Origin: Acheta domesticus
Taxonomy: Eukaryota; Arthropoda; Insecta; Orthoptera; Gryllidae
Direction of reading: 5' to 3'
Assembly (NCBI GenBank): GCA_031308135.1
Contig: JAHLJT010003656.1
Location: 68,156,984-68,220,983 of the forward strand
Length of the DNA stretch: 64,000 nt
The translations under genes were made by a program, and so were the position numbers. Positions 57,641 through 64,000 of the stretch are shown here, in pieces (position 1 is the stretch's first letter; each line of letters begins with the position of its first letter). Under the pieces are notes generated by a model. It saw only the letters and a list, made by a program, of their open reading frames with translations. It did no database searches and was not told where the DNA came from.

Positions 57641-58980
57641 AACCAAACACAATTCAACGTCACTATCACGCTCAAAAAATACCACTGATGTAATCACAGG
57701 TGTGGAACGTGAGCAGAAAAATAGGAGAGAAGAACACCTTTCAAACCGTCGGAAGTTGAGAGGAAACACATAAATCAATAGGTAGGGCCACAAATCAGCC
57801 AAAAGATATTCTAACAGGCTCTTCGTGAAAAGTAGACGTATTCATAATGAAATTAATGTCTAGGAAAGTAAGTGTAAATTTTCCCAAGTTTAATTTCAAT
57901 CAACTTCGGAACATTCATAACGAAATAGAGCGTGATGTTCATAGTAACAGTAAAGTCGCGTAATTCTAACGCTCAAGTTTATGAATTTCATGCTTAGGGA
58001 CTTTATTTGGTGATAAAGTTAATTTTCTAGGCTGAAGGTGTTAAAAAGCAATCGAATATCAGTTTTCTTTACAATGAAATGCTTGTTGACACGACGCCGA
58101 CTACTACACAATCCGTAGTCAGACATTCAGAGTTCCAAGCGCCCGCCCTCCCAATCTCCAGAAGACTGGGGCGTAGGCCATACGTGTGAGGCGTATCTAC
58201 GGTGTGGCAGGCATGGCACGTGCCATGGGCGCCACTCACTAGGGGCGCTATTTACAGTATATCCGCTTGAACAAATAACAACAACTCTCATTTGAAGTAT
58301 CCTGTCAGGGACGAAAATTCGATACTTACCATTGGCGCTCTCTGCGTACGTGCTCGGCGAATTCCTGTATTCGCTTTCTTTGATGAGCCACTAAAATAAT
58401 CGACACGCTGTGGGTATCGCGAGCATCGAAACATTGACGATCAGCAAAGAGTAAGCAGTTGATCCCCCTACTCCAGATTCGATGAATGCGCAATACGAGT
58501 ATGCGGACAGTAGTAGATACGGTGTGTGCAGGCCAGTAGACGATTTTTTAACAGATTCTGAAACAATCACTCATCAGAAGAGCTGGCGACCGTAAGTTGT
58601 TAATCCCTCAATGTATCAGTTCGGTGCGTTCAGTTAGAGGTTACGGATTTACATTGGGTTTTCAGGAGTGATTTACATTGGTCTGATACTCACTAAAAAG
58701 AGTATTGAAAAAATTGATGCAAATCATTCAAAAAGCAGATGAGAATATGCTTTAATATATAAAAAGGAATTTTAAGAGTACTTTTCTTATATTCTAAAAA
58801 ACATCATTTCATGTGAGTATTCTGCACTTAGTAGATAGGCAAAAATAATACAACACCGAGACCAATTAGCCAACGTTTTGTACAACGAAAGCGAATCATC
58901 TCTGGTGTTATTCGCCCCCCTCCCTATTGGGATTGATATCAATGAGCGTAAAAAACACTAATTACGGAAGAGACCACCCG
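57641..58980. other. Non-coding DNA
   Basis: No gene seen. A GGCATGGCACGTGCCATGGG word at about 58211 is self-complementary and recalls hAT subterminal motifs, but no element could be delimited. Confidence 0.4.
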
Positions 58981-58984
58981 GATC

Positions 58985-59270
58985 GCTTATTTTCGTTGGG
59001 CGATCGAGGCAGCTGCCGCTCGCGCCCCCACCCTGCCCCGCCCCGCCCCGTCATCCGCGCACGCTGCGCTGGGGCGCGTGCCGATGTACAGCAAGCTTCC
59101 TGAGCACGTGGCCAGGCAAGGGGTGGCCCCCGCTCCGGAAGCGAGCCGCCTCCCACCTAATGCCACTTCCGGAAGCATCATCGAACCTCCCCCCCCCCGC
59201 CACCTCGAAACTCACCACTGTAGAAGGGGCGTAAGTGGTGATGGCCCGCGCGCGCCATCCGCTCGTCTTT
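58985..59270 (+). promoter_or_regulatory. CpG island with nearby splice donor
   Basis: CpG-dense DNA with CTTCCGGAAG-type ETS words (about 59167) and a consensus donor GTAAGTGG at 59231-59238, compatible with a + strand non-coding first exon. No downstream exon identified. Confidence 0.3.
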
Positions 59271-61030
59271 GACGTCGGTCTCATTTGTTGAAGATATCTT
59301 ACCCCCTCTCAATAAAACCTCCAGTCACACACACAGAGTAGAATTCATCTAAAAAATGTTTAGTCAAAAGTGCTCAAGTTAAAAATTAATAATTTAAAAT
59401 TGTACTGTTCATGATAAAATATTTATTTGAATCTCTTCGACACTTCTTCGAAAGGTTTTGACTTGAGCATAAAGTTGATTCCATGGCTGCTAGGGAGAAG
59501 GAGATCTTCCGAATGTTGTTTACGAACTTTCTTGATAACTGCTCAACTGAGAGTCAGTCACCATTACGCATGTTTCACAATTACTTGAGAAAGTTTATTA
59601 GTTTTGTGTCGAGTACTATTTCGGTTTCGATTCGCCAAATTTATATATTTAGTCGGATACTAAACTCCGTAGGGAAAGTTGGGACACAAACGTCCCGTAA
59701 AACTGTTGATGAATAAAACTTAATCTCCCTAATTGAAAAAATTGTGTAAGACGTTCGTAGGTAAGCAAGAACAACATCTTATCTGCTTATTTGTGAAAGC
59801 AACTGGTCAATCGGAATTTCAAGTTGTCCTTTATTTTCAAATGTCATTTCTTTGCTTCTTAAATACCGTTTACTAAACAAAAGTCGGTTCTCAGTTATGT
59901 GAATCGACATGGCCAACTGCTTTTGCCACGCCCGCCCTGCCAAGAAGTAAATAAGTAACAATGTTTTTTCTAGCGTTAGCTTGGGCAATTAAAACAGAAT
60001 GTCATTTGATCAATTTAAATCCATAAACACAAATATTATGGAATACATGTATATAGTAAAACATCACAAGCATGTAAAATACTCATTTCAAAAGCACAAC
60101 ACTAATTTAAAAATTCCAAATACGTTAATACAAAGTTAGCATAATACCTTCACTTACATGGGTATTATTACTTGTCAAAATTAAACGGGATTGCAGTTAG
60201 AACAGCACCGTCAGCATCCAAAAAGTAGAGTTGGCTCTCTCCTGGGAATCGCAAACAATAGCACATCAAAGGTTCGAGTCCTGTTTGCGATCGTGAGCTC
60301 ACAAAGGGCGTGTCGAGCCAATGAGGTCACTTTTTATCGTGTGCATACCTAATTCAACTTTTATCGGGGAACATTCAAGAGCTGTTCAATTAACTACGGG
60401 AGGGATTAGAAGCAGCAGATGGCCCTAGAATAGACACGTTGATAAGCGCACAAAACTCCAGTGCTTTCTTGTAATGAATATAGCTAATATGTAGCATTAA
60501 CAAAAGAAGTGTAGGCCCACATTCATAAACACAATTAATACGTCGTACATGAAAAATTAGACTTTTCGTCCTTTGAGACAAGTAAATTAAAATATAGCTA
60601 CACATGAATTTCACAAATTGGGGATCAATTCATTATTACAGTAGAACAATATACACTAATACTTGTGTCTCTTCTAAGGCAAGTATTTATTGGATCCCAT
60701 TAAATGAAATACTAATAATTTCCAGAATTGCATTCACTTTCCTCTTTAATTTGAGAACACATCCTTCTCTGAATTTAGGCACTTTCCTTCCACTGTCTTG
60801 TGGCAATTTTCATTATAAATATGAATCCCTGAATTCTACTGTTTTCAATTTGCTCCACTCTAATTTCTAACAATTGCACTGCAATTGATAACAAATTTGC
60901 ATGCACATATTCATGTAAGTCATTTAATATTCATTGATTTCCTCGGTCAACATACCTTTCAAAGGTCACGAATGCATGTTTTGAGGTTCCAATAAACAAA
61001 CTTACCGTCGTATATATTCCATAATCAATA
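59271..61030. other. AT-rich non-coding DNA
   Basis: No gene recognised. Around 60247-60297 there is a hairpin closed by ATCGCAAAC/GTTTGCGAT that contains a B-box-like GGTTCGAGTCC; it does not fold as a tRNA. Confidence 0.45.
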
Positions 61031-61034
61031 ATTT

Positions 61035-63171
61035 AACTAGTGGTTCTACAGAATAGCACAGACTTTCCCGTATTCGTTTTCTATTTCCTTGGGTTTTCGC
61101 TAGCTATTCGGAATTCGCACATACTCTTTCTTGCTAGCTGCCATCTATCACTGCACAAACTACATTTTTTTTGTCATTTTCTTAATTTTTCAATTTCCTA
61201 CTTGTAGAACGGAAATATTTATTTTAGAATATTAAAGAGAACAAAAACCTAGTCCTAAATGGCAATTTTCTTTTAAAAATTATGTGCCGTTTTAATGAAA
61301 ATTGCGTTTCACCGCTACTAAAAATGCGAAATTTGAAGCTCATATTCACAGAAAAGTTTTGAGTTTTCAAAATACTTTATTTCAAGTACTTACTCTCACA
61401 AATATAATAATCTTTACAAATTGCTGGTAATGTGCATATTAAAGATGTGAGAGATCCTTCAAATTAATTACATTTATATAATTTTTGAAAAACCAAAACA
61501 ATAACTCAAAATAAACTTTACCTCACATTAAAGAGTGTAATTAGATCTATCCGTTACAAAAGTTTCAAGACAAAATTGTAGCCATAAATGAGAAAATGGC
61601 GTTTGAGCGTTTCTGAAAATGCGGAATTTTGAGCTACTTTTCACAGAAAACGGTTGTGTTTTCGCGAAACTTTACTTGACATTATTTAAAGGACATGTAC
61701 TCGTAAATATAATAATGTAAACAATTCGCCGCTAATGTAAATATTAACGACGTGAGAGACTAAAAAAATTACATTTTTGCAAATTTTGAAAAAACAAAAG
61801 AATAGAGCAATATGGCGTTTGTATCATGTCATAAAATACATTGGGCACTATACCTACCAAAAGTTTAAAGAAAAATTTGGAGCAGTTTTTGAGAAAATCT
61901 TGTTTTTGTAATTATTTAAAATTGCACATATTGTACGCAGTATTGCGCGAAAACTACTGAACTTTTCAAACAAATGTATATGACCTTAATGAAAGAACTC
62001 ACTATGGATAACAAGTTTTATTTAAAAGAAAAATCTCTATCTTCCATTTCGTAGTTCCAGAAAGACGCCCAACAATTTTAAACTTTTGCAATTTTCGAAA
62101 ATTCAAGTTATCAATGAAAATCGGACCTATTCCCCCTTATAAGTGTATTTTACTCTATTCTTACAATAAATTTAAAGAAAAAATTTGGAGCCGTTTTTGA
62201 GAAAATTTTGAAAATGTCCTGGGGGCTTCATGTAAAGTACCCCCAAATTTTACAAAATCTTTTTCAAATCTCAAAGCTGCGACTAGAAACAGATCGACCG
62301 GGGAATATCCATTTTGGAAGAAATCGCACGTATGGTTTAGGTGCGAGCAGTGTTCACAGACGGACGGACGGATGGACAGTTTTCCTTTCAATTGGGTTTC
62401 GGTATCAAGAACCTAGAAAACAGGGTTTCTGGGCTAAATCACGTGTTAGGGGATTTTTTCTTAATATTTACATTAGAAGCGATTTTTTCACATTATATTA
62501 ACGAGTACATGTGCTTTAAATAATGTCAAGTAAAGTTTCTCGAAAACACAACCGCTTTCTGTGAAAACTAGCTCAAAATTCCGCATTTTCAGAAACGCTT
62601 AAACGTCATTTTCTCATATACGGCTGCAATTTTTTTGGAAAGTTTTGTAACGAATAATGCTAAATACACTCTTTAACATGACGTGACGTTTATTTCGAGT
62701 TATGTTTTGTTTTTTCAAAAATTACATAAATGTACTTTTTTTAAAGATCTCTCACATCTTTAATACGCACATTACCAGCAATTTCTAAAGATTATTATAT
62801 TTGTGAGTGTAAGTGCTTCAAATAGCTTCAAATAAAGTACTTCGAAAAGTCAAAAATTTTCTGTGAAAATTAGCTTCAAATTTCGCATTTTTAGTAGCGC
62901 TAAAACGCAATTTTCTTTAAAACGGCATATAATTTTTAAAAGAAAATTGCCATTTAGGACTAAGTTTTTGTGTTCTTTAATATTCTAAAATTAATATTTC
63001 CGTTCTACAATAGGAAACCGAAAAATTAAGAAAATGACAAAAAATGTACTTTTGGCGGTGATAGATGGCAGCTGGCAAGAAGTATGTGGCAATTCGGAAA
63101 AGCCAGCGAAGTCCCAAGGAAATAGAAAACTAATACGGGGAAAGTCTGTGCCCTCTGTAGCACCACTAGTT
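61035..63171. mobile_element. Second long inverted-repeat (foldback-like) element built of DR1
   Basis: Arms of about 713 bp (61035-61747 and 62461-63171) pair in reverse complement at roughly 80%. The ends read AACTAGTGGT, then CTACAGA/CTACAGA and GCACAGACTTTCCC. Inner parts of the arms and the ~710-bp loop are DR1 sequence, with the GGAC run at 62359-62375. No convincing target duplication was found outside (CAATAATTT left, TTGTTTTAA right), consistent with its greater age. No coding capacity is visible. Confidence 0.65.
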
Positions 63172-64000
63172 TTGTTTTAAATCGACCTCCTTAAAAATTT
63201 TCTGTAACCCCATCTCACATGCACACGCTCCCAAAAATATTCCAGTAAGGTAATATCGGGAAGGGAATATCGAGAGCGCAAGGTATATTAAAAAACCGAA
63301 ACTGACATTTAACGTTACAATTGATGGAGGGTATAAACAATTGAACAAAAATGTACATTAACCGGTGAAATCACGCTATTAATAAATATTTCTATTTGCA
63401 ACAAGAATAGTTAAAAAGTCGGAGATGGTTAACGCACATGGATTTCTGGGCTCTACTGAATGCTTTATTGTCATTCTCATAAGGATATCCGCACCCGCTA
63501 CCAACTCGGCTCGCATTTCATGGAAGAGATCAGATCAGTTCAGGCTCTCGTGTAGGTTGCACGTGGGAACTAAGAAATCGAACTCCGCCACTAACCGTAC
63601 TTCGCTTCCTGTGGGAAGCTGCAGAGTTTCCGCCTGGCGAAACGCTAGAAAGTTGGTTTGATAAGATACTTCGCGATAAAGAAGACGCGAGAGTATCCGC
63701 GTGAGAAATAGATAACGAGCAAAAGGACAAAACCTCCTTGAATTTGATTATTCAAGTCGTGCAAAAAAAATCAGTTTTTACCGCTACTGAATAATTATAT
63801 TCTGTTAATGTAGTATAAATAAAACATTTTTAAAAGTTAAATAAATATTTTTTAGATTCAAATTATCAACTTTGGATTATCCTGTCTTCCAGAATTCCAC
63901 CATTATTTTGTTGGTCAACAGTTGTTGTTGTTGTTTTTTCCTCAAGTACTTATTCCACCTCTTACACAGCGAAACCAGATACTCTAAAAGATAGAGACAA
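63172..64000. other. Non-coding DNA
   Basis: No gene supported. A 78-residue + strand frame (63425-63661) in a mixed-composition patch has no recognisable domain. Confidence 0.4.

Noticed and set aside
58195..58260. Third hAT element end (GGCATGGCACGTGCCATGGG)
   Set aside because: No opposite end or 8-bp duplication found nearby.
60247..60297. tRNA gene suggested by GGTTCGAGTCC
   Set aside because: No acceptor stem, D arm or anticodon arm in register. The ATCGCAAAC/GTTTGCGAT pairing is a simple hairpin.
61026..63180. 9-bp target duplication for the second inverted-repeat element
   Set aside because: The nonamers CAATAATTT and TTGTTTTAA do not match in any register tried.
1..64000. rRNA, snRNA, histone or telomeric repeat arrays
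   Set aside because: I looked for 5S, U6-like and TTAGG tandem words by eye and saw none; a covariance-model search would be needed to exclude small RNAs.

Overview
The window looks like arthropod, most probably insect, nuclear DNA from a large, repeat-rich genome. It has an AT-rich background with no bacterial-style gene packing, many short CpG-rich islands, long AT/AAT/GAA microsatellites, and DNA-transposon remains typical of animals (mariner, hAT, foldback/long inverted-repeat elements, hairpin MITEs) plus a tRNA-headed SINE. I could not fix the species. No complete protein-coding gene is visible. The window is best read as intergenic and/or intronic DNA with many regulatory-looking islands. 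I see three weak candidate exons on the + strand (about 19.4, 22.5 and 55.4 kb) and one clear transposase remnant (mariner, 18.3-18.6 kb, - strand).

Layout. 0-10 kb: AT-rich DNA with CpG islands at about 0.3-0.5, 1.74-2.0, 2.7-3.2 and 6.2-6.9 kb and a MITE candidate at 1.45-1.66 kb. 8-15 kb: copies of a dispersed family (called DR1 here) marked by a GGAC-type short run, and a long inverted-repeat element at 11.5-12.5 kb with a palindrome nested inside. 16-24 kb: a motif-rich GC patch, the mariner piece, a small hAT-like element (21.76-22.39 kb), a CpG island and a 138-bp palindrome. 25.5-33.5 kb: a SINE, then the main feature of the window, a 7,245-bp foldback-type element with ~2.52-kb arms and an exact 9-bp target duplication. 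34-48 kb: CpG islands, one with three E2F-like sites (37.9 kb), two more SINE copies, a near-perfect 228-bp hairpin (43.4 kb) and strongly G-skewed minisatellite islands (45-48 kb). 48-64 kb: a 249-bp MITE, a degenerate ~70-bp tandem array, a low-complexity ORF, an 859-bp hAT element with a perfect 8-bp duplication (54.15-55.02 kb), a promoter-like CpG island with E2F and ETS motifs (57.2-57.6 kb), and a second, older long inverted-repeat element (61.0-63.2 kb).

How the parts relate. DR1 sequence is found alone, inside the arms of the 7.2-kb foldback element, in its central loop and as both arms of the 61-63 kb element, so one repeat family appears to supply arm material to independent inverted-repeat elements. 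The CpG islands outnumber any visible genes. Several are followed by good splice-donor sequences, which would fit alternative first exons or a regulated developmental locus, but no downstream coding exon could be tied to them here.
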